From Terripilifer ovatus (GTDB taxonomy: Bacteria > Pseudomonadota > Alphaproteobacteria > Rhizobiales > Beijerinckiaceae), in NCBI GenBank assembly GCA_029222685.1, contig JARHVB010000083.1, positions 1-64,000 of the forward strand: a stretch of 64,000 bases of DNA, read 5' to 3'. Within the stretch, counting starts at the first letter, position 1. Each line of letters begins with the position of its first letter. The notes below the pieces were generated by a model. It was given only the letters and a program-made list of their open reading frames with translations, ran no database searches and was not told where the DNA came from. The position numbers were made by a program, and so were the translations under genes. Shown piece after piece: positions 42,719-50,840 of the stretch.

Positions 42719-44920
42719 ATGCGCTTCGACACTCCCTCCGGAACCAACCCGATCGATCAATTGAAAGTCGTCGGCCATGCGCTCGATCGCATCGACGGCC
42801 CGCTGAAGACGACCGGCACCGCGCCCTATGCCTACGAGCGGCACGATGTGGCGCCGAACCAGGCCTATGGCCATGTGGTCGGCGCCGCCATCGCCAGGGG
42901 CCGCATCGCATCGATGGATCTGGCCGCCGCGAAAGCAGCGCCCGGCGTCCTTGCCGTGGTCACGGCGGAGAATGCCGGCAAGCTCGGTAAGGGCGAGAGA
43001 AATGCCGCCAGGCTTCTCGCTGGCCCCGACGTCGAGCATTACCATCAGGCCGTCGCGCTTGTCGTGGCAGACACGTTCGAGCGGGCGCGCGCGGCCGGCA
43101 ACCTCATCAAGGTCAATTATGTGAAGGAGGCCGGCGCGTTCGATCTCGAAGCCGCGCGGCCCGGCGCGACGGTGCCGAAGGATGGTCCGTTCGGCCCCTC
43201 CGTGTCGTCTGTCGGCGACTTCGACGGTGCGTTCGCTGCGGCGACCGTCCAGCATGACGCGACCTATACGACGCCCGACGAAGCCCATGCGATGATGGAG
43301 CCGTTCGCCACGATCGCCGCCTGGGAGGGCGACAACCTGACGGTGTGGACCTCGAACCAGATGGTCAACTGGGGCCTGCTCGACCTGGCGAAGACCTTGG
43401 ACATGCCGAAGGAAAAAATCCGCATGGTGTCCTCCTTCGTCGGCGGCGGCTTCGGCGGCAAGCTGTTCCTGCGCAGCGATGCCTTGCTGGCGGCGCTCGG
43501 CGCCCGCGCGGCCGGACGGCCGGTGAAGGTTGCCCTGACACGGCCGCTCATGTTCAACAATTCGACGCATCGCCCCGCCACCATCCAGCGCATCCGCATC
43601 GGCGCTTCGGCGGACGGCAGGATCACGGCCATCGGCCATGAAAGCTGGTCGGGCAATGTGCGGGGCGGCGGGCCTGAGAATGCCATCCAGCAGACACGCC
43701 TGCTGTATGCCGGCGCCAACAGGCTCACCGCGACGCGCCTGGCCGTGCTCGACCTGCCGGAGGGCAATGCCATGCGCGCGCCGGGCGAGGCGCCGGGCCT
43801 GATGGCGCTGGAGATCGCCATCGACGAAATGGCGGAAAAGCTCGGCATGGATCCGGTGGAATTCCGCATCCTCAACGACACTCAGGTCGATCCCGAACAT
43901 CCGCGGCGACCGTTCTCGCAGCGCCAGTTGATCGAATGCCTGCGGCTGGGGGCGGAGCGTTTCGGCTGGGCGAAGCGCAATCCGAAACCCGCTCAGGTTC
44001 GCGACGGCCAGTGGCTCATCGGCCATGGCGTTGCCGCGGGATTTCGCAACAACCTGACGGTGAAATCCGGCGCGCGCGTCAGGCTCGACGGGCGCGGTGT
44101 CGTGACGGTGGAATCCGACATGACCGACATCGGCACCGGCAGCTATACGATCATGGCGCAGACGGCGGCCGAGATGATGGGCGTTTCCATCGACAAGGTT
44201 GTCGTTCATCTGGGCGATTCACGCTTTCCGGTTTCGGCCGGCTCCGGCGGGCAGTTCGGCGCCAACAGCGCCACGTCCGGCGTCTATGCCGCCTGCGTGA
44301 AGCTGCGCGAGGCCGTGGCGCAAAAGGTCGGTTTCAATTCGAACGATGCCGTCTTCAGCGACGGCACCGTTCAGCAGGGCAATCGCCGCGTCTCGCTGGC
44401 GGAAGCTGCCGGCAGCGGCGGATTGTCGGCCGAGGATTCGATCGAATTCGGCGATCTCAGCAACCGTTTTCAGCAATCGACCTTCGCCGGACATTTCGTC
44501 GAGGCGGCCGTCGATGCCGATACGGGCGAGGTGCGCGTCCGCAGGATGCTCGCCGTCTGCGCCGCCGGCCGCATTCTCAACCCGAAGTCGGCGCGCAGCC
44601 AGGTGATCGGCGCGATGACCATGGGCGTCGGCGCCGCATTGATGGAAGAACTGGTGGTCGACAAGCGCAGCGGCTTCTTCGTCAACCACGATCTGGCCGG
44701 CTACGAAGTGCCGGTTCATGCCGACATCCACGACCAGGAGGTCATTTTCCTCGACGAGACCGATCCGATGTCGTCGCCAATGAAAGCCAAGGGCATCGCC
44801 GAACTGGGACTGTGCGGCGTCGGCGCTGCCGTCGCCAACGCGGTCTACAATGCAACGGGCGTGCGTGTTCGCGACTATCCGATCACGCTTGACAAGCTCA
44901 TCGACGGATTGCCGGTGTAG
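42719..44920 (+). CDS. paoC: Aldehyde dehydrogenase molybdenum subunit (PaoC-like)
   Basis: 733 residues, the catalytic xanthine-oxidase-type subunit. Seen: VVGHALDRIDGPLKTTGTAP at the start, SSFVGGGFGGKLFLRSDALL (cofactor loop), and ESDMTDIGTGSYTIMAQTAA. The catalytic base is glutamate 695 in KGIAELGLCG. The substrate pocket is not predictable, but the length and partner genes put it with periplasmic aromatic-aldehyde oxidases. The cytosine-dinucleotide cofactor insertion chaperone (PaoD type) is not in this window. Confidence 0.92.
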   Translation: MRFDTPSGTNPIDQLKVVGHALDRIDGPLKTTGTAPYAYERHDVAPNQAYGHVVGAAIARGRIASMDLAAAKAAPGVLAVVTAENAGKLGKGERNAARLLAGPDVEHYHQAVALVVADTFERARAAGNLIKVNYVKEAGAFDLEAARPGATVPKDGPFGPSVSSVGDFDGAFAAATVQHDATYTTPDEAHAMMEPFATIAAWEGDNLTVWTSNQMVNWGLLDLAKTLDMPKEKIRMVSSFVGGGFGGKLFLRSDALLAALGARAAGRPVKVALTRPLMFNNSTHRPATIQRIRIGASADGRITAIGHESWSGNVRGGGPENAIQQTRLLYAGANRLTATRLAVLDLPEGNAMRAPGEAPGLMALEIAIDEMAEKLGMDPVEFRILNDTQVDPEHPRRPFSQRQLIECLRLGAERFGWAKRNPKPAQVRDGQWLIGHGVAAGFRNNLTVKSGARVRLDGRGVVTVESDMTDIGTGSYTIMAQTAAEMMGVSIDKVVVHLGDSRFPVSAGSGGQFGANSATSGVYAACVKLREAVAQKVGFNSNDAVFSDGTVQQGNRRVSLAEAAGSGGLSAEDSIEFGDLSNRFQQSTFAGHFVEAAVDADTGEVRVRRMLAVCAAGRILNPKSARSQVIGAMTMGVGAALMEELVVDKRSGFFVNHDLAGYEVPVHADIHDQEVIFLDETDPMSSPMKAKGIAELGLCGVGAAVANAVYNATGVRVRDYPITLDKLIDGLPV

Positions 44921-44923
44921 CGC

Positions 44924-45406
44924 TCAAGAACACTTGGCGATGAAGGCCTTCAACGCATCGGTCGCGGGCTTGCCGAGCGTCACCTTGGATGATGCGCCCG
45001 TTGCGGGTTTGATCTCGATCGTCTTGCCTGAGGTGAGAATAGCGATAGCGCGGCCTTTCGCCTGCAGCGAGCTCAGCACCATGGTGCCGCCCGTCATTTC
45101 GATGTCCGGGCTTTTGACCGAGGCGCCGATGATTTTGGTCGTCAGCGTGCCGTCGCTCAATGTCAGGCTGTCCGGATCGAGCTCGCCTTTGCCTTTCGGG
45201 ATTTCGCCGCCGATGCGCACATCGAGCGTCAGCGGCGCGACGCAGGTCATGTTGAGGAAGGCGTCGACCTCCGGTTCGTCCGAGCGGATCTCGATGCTCG
45301 GCAGGGTTTTCGTGCGCGCGCCATATTTCGGTTCGGCGCTGGCCGCTCCAACAGCTGCCTGGCCCAGAGCCATCAGGCCTGATGCAATGACGATGATCCT
45401 CAGCAT
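44924..45406 (-). CDS. Exported protein of unknown function
   Basis: 160 residues with a signal peptide (hydrophobic 3-20, cleavage near GAASAEP). The mature part has a beta-rich repeat-like stretch: LTLDVRIGGEIPKGKGELDP, SLTLSDGTLTTKIIGASVKS, TGGTMVLSSLQAKGRAIAIL. It has two cysteines, one near the middle and one at the very end, that could form a disulfide. No family recognised. ATG 45406 has agaggtgcgcc in front. Convergent with paoC with a three-base gap. Confidence 0.65.
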   Translation of the reverse strand: MLRIIVIASGLMALGQAAVGAASAEPKYGARTKTLPSIEIRSDEPEVDAFLNMTCVAPLTLDVRIGGEIPKGKGELDPDSLTLSDGTLTTKIIGASVKSPDIEMTGGTMVLSSLQAKGRAIAILTSGKTIEIKPATGASSKVTLGKPATDALKAFIAKCS

Positions 45407-45547
45407 GGCGCACCTCTGAATTCGAACCGCAGGCGCCGCATACTCCGACGGCCGCGATCGCAAGGATAGAGCCGGTCCTGCTGGGCGACGTGCGAAACGA
45501 CACGTGGCGGCCGGACGGACTGTCAAGTCCGCCCGGCCGCAGAGGCT

Positions 45548-46426
45548 TCAGGCAGCGTGCTTTCTGCCGATCCCGTCGAGCTTCTTGAGCACGGCCTCCG
45601 ACAGTTTGATGTCAGCCACCGCGAGATTCTCGCGCAGATGCGCCACCGACGAGGTGCCCGGAATGAGCAGGATGTTGGGGGCGCGGTGCAGCAGCCAGGC
45701 GAGCGCCAGTTGCAGCGGCGTGACGCCGAGCTTGCCTGCTTCATCGGACAAGGTCGAGGACTGCAGTGGCGTGAAGCCGCCGAGCGGGAAGAACGGCACA
45801 TAGGCGATGCCCTTGCTGGCGAGATCATCCACCAGCGCATCGTCTTCGCGGTGCGCCAGATTGTACAGATTCTGCACGCAGACGATTTTGGCGATGCCCT
45901 GCGCCTCTGCGATCTGCTTTGCCGTGACATTGCTCAGGCCGATATGTTTGATCAGACCCTGGCGCTGGAGTTCCGCCAGCACGGAAACCTGCGGCGCGAT
46001 CGATCCCTCGCTGGGACCGTGGCCCTCACCCATGATCCGCATGTTGACGACATCCATCGCCTCGAGGCCGAGATTGCGCAGGTTGTCGTGCACCGCTTTA
46101 GTGAGGTCAGCTGGCGTCTGCGCCGGGTTCCACGAGGCGTCGCTGCCGCGCACCGCGCCAATCTTGGTCACGATGGTCAGGTTGTCCTTATAGGGATACA
46201 GCGCTTCCTTGATGATCTCATTGGTGACGTGCGGGCCATAGAAATCGCTGGTGTCGATGTGGTTGACGCCGCTTGCCACCGCCTCGCGCAGGACGGCGAT
46301 GGCCTCCTTGCGGTCTTTCGGCGGGCCGAAGACGCCGGGGCCGGCGAGCTGCATGGCGCCGTAGCCGAGGCGGTTCACCTTGCGGTCGCCGAGATGGAAT
46401 GTGCCGGCCGTGCTGATGTTGGTCAT
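45548..46426 (-). CDS. Aldo/keto reductase
   Basis: 292 residues. It has the AKR barrel with VNRLGYGAMQLAGPGVFGPP, the catalytic Asp/Tyr in NHIDTSDFYGPHVTNEI, Lys in LTIVTKIGAVRG, and the NADP-binding end ILLIPGTSSVAHLRENLAVA. It resembles the pyridoxal-reductase-like and YajO/oxidoreductase branches. It is divergent from a LysR gene across 188 bases, a common regulator-target pair. The likely substrate is a small aldehyde or ketone. Confidence 0.9.
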   Translation of the reverse strand: MTNISTAGTFHLGDRKVNRLGYGAMQLAGPGVFGPPKDRKEAIAVLREAVASGVNHIDTSDFYGPHVTNEIIKEALYPYKDNLTIVTKIGAVRGSDASWNPAQTPADLTKAVHDNLRNLGLEAMDVVNMRIMGEGHGPSEGSIAPQVSVLAELQRQGLIKHIGLSNVTAKQIAEAQGIAKIVCVQNLYNLAHREDDALVDDLASKGIAYVPFFPLGGFTPLQSSTLSDEAGKLGVTPLQLALAWLLHRAPNILLIPGTSSVAHLRENLAVADIKLSEAVLKKLDGIGRKHAA

Positions 46427-46479
46427 GGGGAATCTCCGTATCTGGGTGCGCGGCTGATATAGAGCCGGCCGGTCTGCGC

Positions 46480-46560
46480 TATAATCCCCTATAATGGGCA
46501 CGGGCTGTGCGGTATTCTGGACAATCATAGGGCTGCCCGTAGAATAGGAGCCGATTTCCG
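46480..46560. promoter_or_regulatory. Divergent LysR/AKR control region
   Basis: Contains a direct repeat ctataatcccctataatggg near 46480-46500 and the imperfect inverted pair around atagggctgcccgta (about 46528-46542). These are the likely LysR contacts and promoter elements for both genes; no exact T-N11-A match is claimed. Confidence 0.35.
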
Positions 46561-46614
46561 TACGATCTATGCGTCGAAATCCATTTTATCTTTGCGAGCG
46601 TCCGGGATCTCACG

Positions 46615-47508
46615 ATGGCGATGGAATTGAATGACCTTTCGGCCTTCGTCGCAGTGGCGCAGGCCGGCGGCTTTCGCGAAGGAGCGCGTCTTAGCGGCGT
46701 CTCGGCGTCGCGCCTGAGCGAGGCGGTGCGGCGGCTCGAAACCCAGCTCGGCCTTCGACTGCTCAACCGCACCACGCGAAGCATCGCCCCCACGGAGGCC
46801 GGCGCGCGGTTGCTGGAACGGCTGGTGCCGGCGCTTGGCGAGGTCACTACGGCGCTCGATGTGGTGAATGCGTTTCGCGGCCGGCCGACCGGAACCTTGC
46901 GGCTTAATGTGCCGATGACCGTGGCGCGGCTGGTGCTGCCCGCTATCGTGCCGCCGTTCCTCAAGGCCTATCCGGACATCCGGCTCGAGGTGATCGTCGA
47001 GGAGGGCTTCGTCGATGTGCTGGCCGCCGGCTGCGATGCCGGCGTGCGCTACGAGGAGCGGCTCGAACAGGACATGATCGCCGTGCCGATCGGCCCGCGC
47101 GTGCAGCGCTTCGCCACCGCCGCTTCGCCCGCTTACCTCAATGCCCACGGCCGGCCGCAGCATCCGCGCGATCTCCTGAACCATGCCTGCATCCGCGGCC
47201 AGTTCGCCAGCGGGAGGGTGGCGATCTGGGAGTTCGAGCGCGACGGCGAAGTGGTGAGAGTCGATCCGACAGGGCCGCTCGTCGTGCGGCTGGGCGGGGC
47301 CGCCGATCTCTCGGTCAGCGCCGCCATCGGCGGGGTCGGCATCGTCTCCCTGTTCGAGGACTGGCTTCGCCCGCACTTCGACAGCGGCGAGCTGGAGCCG
47401 GTGCTGGAGCCGTGGTGGCAAAGTTTTTCGGGACCGTTCCTGTACTATCCCGGCCGCCGCCACCTGCCGGCGCCGTTGCGGGCGTTTGTGGATTTCATCA
47501 AGAGGTAG
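46615..47508 (+). CDS. LysR family transcriptional regulator
   Basis: 297 residues: HTH ELNDLSAFVAVAQAGGFREG and SASRLSEAVRRLETQLGLRL, effector domain from 90 on with PTGTLRLNVPMTVARLVLPA. Belongs to the large DsdC/PerR-like LysR subgroup that usually faces an oxidoreductase gene. Probably controls the divergent aldo/keto reductase in response to an electrophilic compound. Confidence 0.92.
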   Translation: MAMELNDLSAFVAVAQAGGFREGARLSGVSASRLSEAVRRLETQLGLRLLNRTTRSIAPTEAGARLLERLVPALGEVTTALDVVNAFRGRPTGTLRLNVPMTVARLVLPAIVPPFLKAYPDIRLEVIVEEGFVDVLAAGCDAGVRYEERLEQDMIAVPIGPRVQRFATAASPAYLNAHGRPQHPRDLLNHACIRGQFASGRVAIWEFERDGEVVRVDPTGPLVVRLGGAADLSVSAAIGGVGIVSLFEDWLRPHFDSGELEPVLEPWWQSFSGPFLYYPGRRHLPAPLRAFVDFIKR

Positions 47509-47528
47509 TTGTTTTGGGCTTGTAAATG

Positions 47529-47544
47529 GTCTAAAATATTAGAC
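47529..47544. promoter_or_regulatory. Palindromic operator candidate for vapBC
   Basis: Perfect inverted repeat gtctaa-aata-ttagac in an AT-rich island 24 bases before the antitoxin start. VapB/Phd antitoxins bind such sites with VapC to repress their own operon. Confidence 0.6.
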
Positions 47545-47568
47545 TTGTTAATAGTTCAGATTGGGGCG

Positions 47569-47829
47569 ATGATGCGTGTGTCTGTAACGGAAGCAAAGGG
47601 ACAACTGACCGAATTGGTCCGGCGCGCGGAGGCTGGTGATGAAGTCATTCTCACTCGGCATGGCCACGCTGCTGTACGGCTTGTGCCCGTTGCCGCGGCG
47701 AGGAGCAGACAGTCCCGCCGGATGCTGCTCGAAGCGGTTCGGGCGTCCGCCGGCGCGAAAGTGATCGCCGGCGAAAGCGCCGCTCGCAGTCAGGATTTTC
47801 TCTACGGCGATGACGGTCTGCCCAAATGA
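47569..47829 (+). CDS. vapB: VapB/Phd-type antitoxin
   Basis: 86 residues. The N-terminal Phd/YefM-like DNA-binding fold reads RVSVTEAKGQLTELVRRAEA and EVILTRHGHAAVRLVPV. The C-terminal half, ending AARSQDFLYGDDGLPK, is the flexible toxin-wrapping segment; the last residues are typical of antitoxins paired with PIN toxins. ATG 47569 or 47572 could be used; ggggcg is the weak ribosome site. The stop overlaps the toxin start by four bases. Confidence 0.85.
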   Translation: MMRVSVTEAKGQLTELVRRAEAGDEVILTRHGHAAVRLVPVAAARSRQSRRMLLEAVRASAGAKVIAGESAARSQDFLYGDDGLPK

Positions 47830-48209
47830 TCGCCGTTGATACGTCGGCGCTTATGGCCATCGTTCTGAACGAGCCGGAAGCCGATGCGTGCATCAGCGTG
47901 CTCGAAGCCGAGGACGATCTCTTGATCTCCGCTGGCACCATGGCCGAGGCATTGATCGTTGCCGGCCGGCGGAACGTCGGGGAAGAAATGGAGCGGCTGA
48001 TCAGCGGACTCGGATTCGAAATCGTAAGCGTAACGCCAACGGCGGCGCGTCGTGTTGCGCAAGCCTACGAGCGTTGGGGTAAGGGTGTCCATGCCGCCGC
48101 TCTGAACTTCGGTGACTGTTTCGCTTACGAGATCGCAAAAGAACGTGAGTGCCGGCTCCTCTACGTAGGCCAGGACTTTGCTCAGACGGACATTCAACGC
48201 GCCATCTGA
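47826..48209 (+). CDS. vapC: VapC PIN-domain toxin
   Basis: 127 residues. The acidic PIN site is complete: D5 (AVDTSALM), E41 (MAEAL), D97 (NFGDCFAY) and D117 (LLYVGQDFAQTDI). VapC toxins are magnesium-dependent RNases that cut tRNA or rRNA and halt growth when the antitoxin is degraded. Coupled to vapB by ATGA. A truncated PEP-mutase gene begins just 11 bases after its stop. Confidence 0.93.
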   Translation: MIAVDTSALMAIVLNEPEADACISVLEAEDDLLISAGTMAEALIVAGRRNVGEEMERLISGLGFEIVSVTPTAARRVAQAYERWGKGVHAAALNFGDCFAYEIAKERECRLLYVGQDFAQTDIQRAI

Positions 48210-48220
48210 TGAACATATTC

Positions 48221-48553
48221 TCAAGCTCGCTTGAACACTGTAGCAGGCAATGTGCCTTGGTCTGCTAGCTCCTTCGCCGCCGCATCAAAACCCGCACACG
48301 CAGCCGCAGCCGGCCGCCAATGCTGACGCGGCGGACGCCGAGCGCGGCAAGGGCTGGCACGGTCATTTCCGGTTCCACGACCAGCACGTTGACGGGCTTC
48401 GGCGCGACGGCGTCGACGATCGCCCTGATGTGTCCGGGCTTGCGGACGCCGGGCGCATAGAGGCAATCGGCGCCGGCGGACGCATAAGCCTGGAGCCGTT
48501 CGATGACGGGCGTGATCTCGATGTCGCCATGCAGCATCAGTTCGCATCTGCCG
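48221..48553 (-). pseudogene. Truncated isocitrate lyase/PEP mutase-like remnant
   Basis: This is the C-terminal third of the gene whose intact copy is at 50841-51620. Homology starts abruptly at 48553 and runs to a shared stop codon at 48221. The shared stretches include MLHGDIEITPVIERL and ADCLYAPGVRKPGHIRAIVD. Within it a net loss of about four bases near 48290-48310 shifts the frame, so LADQG and the terminal FKRA lie in a different frame from the rest. The first two-thirds are missing. A relic of duplication. Confidence 0.85.
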
Positions 48554-48643
48554 GCTCGTGGCCGACAAGCGCCAAGGTCTGTGGGTGCAGGAGGCTTGTT
48601 ATTTCATGCCTCGCATGCCCGGCCGTTAATCGGCATCTTCGGT

Positions 48644-49603
48644 TCACGTCGCGTAGAAACGCGAGGGGTCGACCTCTTCGTGTTCCGTCAATCCCCTGAT
48701 GGCGGCTCGCACGATGGCAAGGCGCGTCTCCTCGGTACTCGCGCCGATATGGGGCGTCGCCAGCATATTCGGGTGGCGTATCAGTCTATCGTTCTCCGCA
48801 GGTTCGATCGCAAAGACATCAAATGCCGCGGCCATCAGCGTGTTGGCGTCGAGCCGCTCAAGCAGGGCGTCCTCATCGACGATGCCGCCACGACACGTAT
48901 TGATAAGGGCACACTGATCCCGGATCCGGAAGACGATGTCTTTCGAGTAGAGACCCAGAGTCTTTGGTGTTCGGGGCAAATGCAAGGAAAGAACCTCGGA
49001 GCGGGCGATCAGTTCATCCATGCTGACGGAGCTGACGTTGTACTGGCGATAGAAGTCGGCATGGTCCTGAATATCGCAGGCCAGTATTTCGCACCCAAAG
49101 GGCTGCAACAGCCGGATCACCTCTTTGCCGATATTCCCACATCCATGGATTCCGACCGTACGTCCCGTGAGCAGCCGGCCATTTCTATAGGTGGGACGCT
49201 CGCCACCTCGCATGGAGAGGTTCAAGGGCATGATCCAGCGCTGGGCCGCGATCATGAAGCACAGGGTCAGTTCAGCAACGGACAGCTTGTTGACCCCCCA
49301 CGTATATCCGAAGCGAACGCCATGACGCTGCATGGCATGGAAATCGATGTGTTCGCAGCCGGCTCCGTACTTGCTGACGACCCGCAGTTTTGGCAGCGCG
49401 GAAAGGACCCTTTCAGTCAGCGGTTCGAAGCCGATGACCGCTGAATCGCAATCCTCCAAGAACGCGATCAGCTTGTCTTCGGTCATATAGGTACTGCCTT
49501 CGTAGAGCACGGCTTCCGGGAAGGCCGCCAGCATTTCGGCGCGCATGCGGGGATGGCGGGCAATCATCGGGGGCGCGACGGCCAGGCGACCGACCTTGCT
49601 CAT
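48644..49603 (-). CDS. D-isomer 2-hydroxyacid dehydrogenase family protein
   Basis: 319 residues. NAD-binding GIHGCGNIGKEV (about 150-161) and the full catalytic set: Arg in NTCRGGIVDEDALL, Glu in AFDVFAIEPAEN, His in ATPHIGASTEE. It reduces 2-keto acids or oxidises D-2-hydroxy acids; the subgroup is near phosphoglycerate dehydrogenase-like proteins. It starts 17 bases after the TctC gene on the same strand (aaagga ribosome site), so import and oxidation of a hydroxy acid may be linked. Confidence 0.9.
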   Translation of the reverse strand: MSKVGRLAVAPPMIARHPRMRAEMLAAFPEAVLYEGSTYMTEDKLIAFLEDCDSAVIGFEPLTERVLSALPKLRVVSKYGAGCEHIDFHAMQRHGVRFGYTWGVNKLSVAELTLCFMIAAQRWIMPLNLSMRGGERPTYRNGRLLTGRTVGIHGCGNIGKEVIRLLQPFGCEILACDIQDHADFYRQYNVSSVSMDELIARSEVLSLHLPRTPKTLGLYSKDIVFRIRDQCALINTCRGGIVDEDALLERLDANTLMAAAFDVFAIEPAENDRLIRHPNMLATPHIGASTEETRLAIVRAAIRGLTEHEEVDPSRFYAT

Positions 49604-49620
49604 AAGGGCTGTCCTTTAGC

Positions 49621-50652
49621 TCAGTGGATAGAGCGCTTCACGCGATCGACGATCTCTTGAGGGGTCGAATACATCCGTTTGAGGACAGAGGTAATGTCTT
49701 CATCACTGACGTAGTCGACCTGGAGACCGATCTTCTTGGCCTCAGTGACGAAGGCGTCATCCTGGACTGTCTCGCGGAAGGCTTTCCTCAATGCATCTAA
49801 ACGCTCCCGCGCCAGCCCTGGAGGGGCGGCATAGGGTCTTGCAAACAGGAGCGGTGAAAGAACAAGTTCCAGCGCCCGGCGGTCCGCGTCTGTTTTGGCA
49901 AGGTCCAACACCAAGGGCACGTCCGGATGCGCAGGGTCTTTTCGCAACCCAAGCTGCATCAAGATGTTGATCTTCCTGTCCCGAAGCCAGTCCGGCCGGG
50001 TCGATTGGATCGACACCCAACCCCACGGGCAGAAGCCTTCAACTTCTCCCTTCTCCATAGCCAGGATCGAATCGGCTGCACCTTGATAGCCACCGATCAC
50101 CCGGAACTTCAGGCCAAGAATGTCCCTGAAGATTTTGGGATAAATAGTCGCGTCGGCTGCGGCCCCTGTACCGGCCATGATCATTTCAGTCTGACGAAGG
50201 TCGTCGGCTGTTTTCGCTCTGGCAGAGTGCCATCCCACGCAAGTCGAGACTTCTGACGAGGGACTGCCGATCCAACCAAATTTCAGAGGATCGAAGCGAG
50301 ACTTCGAGCCATCCAGAAGAGGTTCCAGCGGAATTGTCCGATCGAATGTCCCGAACTCCGTGCCGTCCTTTGGCGATATGTTATAAAGCATGTTCACGAG
50401 CGTCATGCCGGCCGCCCCAGGAACATTCTTGACGACAACGTTTGGATTTCCCGGCACGTGCTTGCCGTAATGCCGGCCGAGGGTGCGGGCGTAGGCGTCA
50501 TATCCTCCTCCGGGGCCGAAGCCGACCAGAATGCTGATCGTCTGCCCCGTGTAGAAGTCGGAGATCACGTCGGCGCGTACGGCAGCCGATCCACCCAGCA
50601 AGACGGCGCTCGCAAGCCAGCATCCCAGCGCTGAAACGGATGCACGAAGCAT
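49621..50652 (-). CDS. TctC/Bug family periplasmic binding protein
   Basis: 343 residues, signal peptide (ALGCWLASAVLLGGSAA, cleavage near VRADV), then DFYTGQTISILVGFGPGGGY, GKHVPGNPNVVVKNVPGAAG and NISPKDGTEFG. It is in the same subgroup as 3690 and 38146 and leads an operon with the 2-hydroxyacid dehydrogenase. The bases around its stop codon happen to resemble a tRNA D-arm, which I judge to be chance. Confidence 0.88.
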   Translation of the reverse strand: MLRASVSALGCWLASAVLLGGSAAVRADVISDFYTGQTISILVGFGPGGGYDAYARTLGRHYGKHVPGNPNVVVKNVPGAAGMTLVNMLYNISPKDGTEFGTFDRTIPLEPLLDGSKSRFDPLKFGWIGSPSSEVSTCVGWHSARAKTADDLRQTEMIMAGTGAAADATIYPKIFRDILGLKFRVIGGYQGAADSILAMEKGEVEGFCPWGWVSIQSTRPDWLRDRKINILMQLGLRKDPAHPDVPLVLDLAKTDADRRALELVLSPLLFARPYAAPPGLARERLDALRKAFRETVQDDAFVTEAKKIGLQVDYVSDEDITSVLKRMYSTPQEIVDRVKRSIH

Positions 50653-50787
50653 CAGTCCCTCCCTTGTTCTGCCGCTTCCTTCTGGTCTTTCAACCGACCA
50701 GGGTTAATTTCGTGCGGCTCGAGCAAGATTGTAGTCTCCAAGACTATAGATCAAGCTCTTTCCCACGGTTCGACCATCGGCCCGACC

Positions 50788-50836
50788 GCTGCACGCGGCC
50801 AGGATCTCCTTCTATGGCGACGCTGGCTTGCCCGAC
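50788..50836. pseudogene. Possible vapB 3' remnant
   Basis: The stretch aggatctccttctatggcga and the following cgctggcttgccc resemble the end of vapB (aggattttctctacggcga, tgacggtctgccc; 47793-47823) apart from an extra base. It sits directly beside the 3' end of the intact PEP-mutase-like gene, as vapBC sits beside the truncated copy. Short, so only moderately sure. Confidence 0.5.
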
Positions 50837-50840
50837 AGCT

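Noticed and set aside
42719..44920. paoC considered as xanthine dehydrogenase
   Set aside because: The Tat-bearing small subunit and the extra cysteines of the FAD subunit place the operon in the PaoABC branch.
49608..49637. Sequence resembling a tRNA 5' half (tagctcagtggatagagc)
   Set aside because: The D-arm match is good but no anticodon or T-arm follows. The bases are fully explained as the TctC C-terminal codons, its stop and the ribosome site of the next gene.
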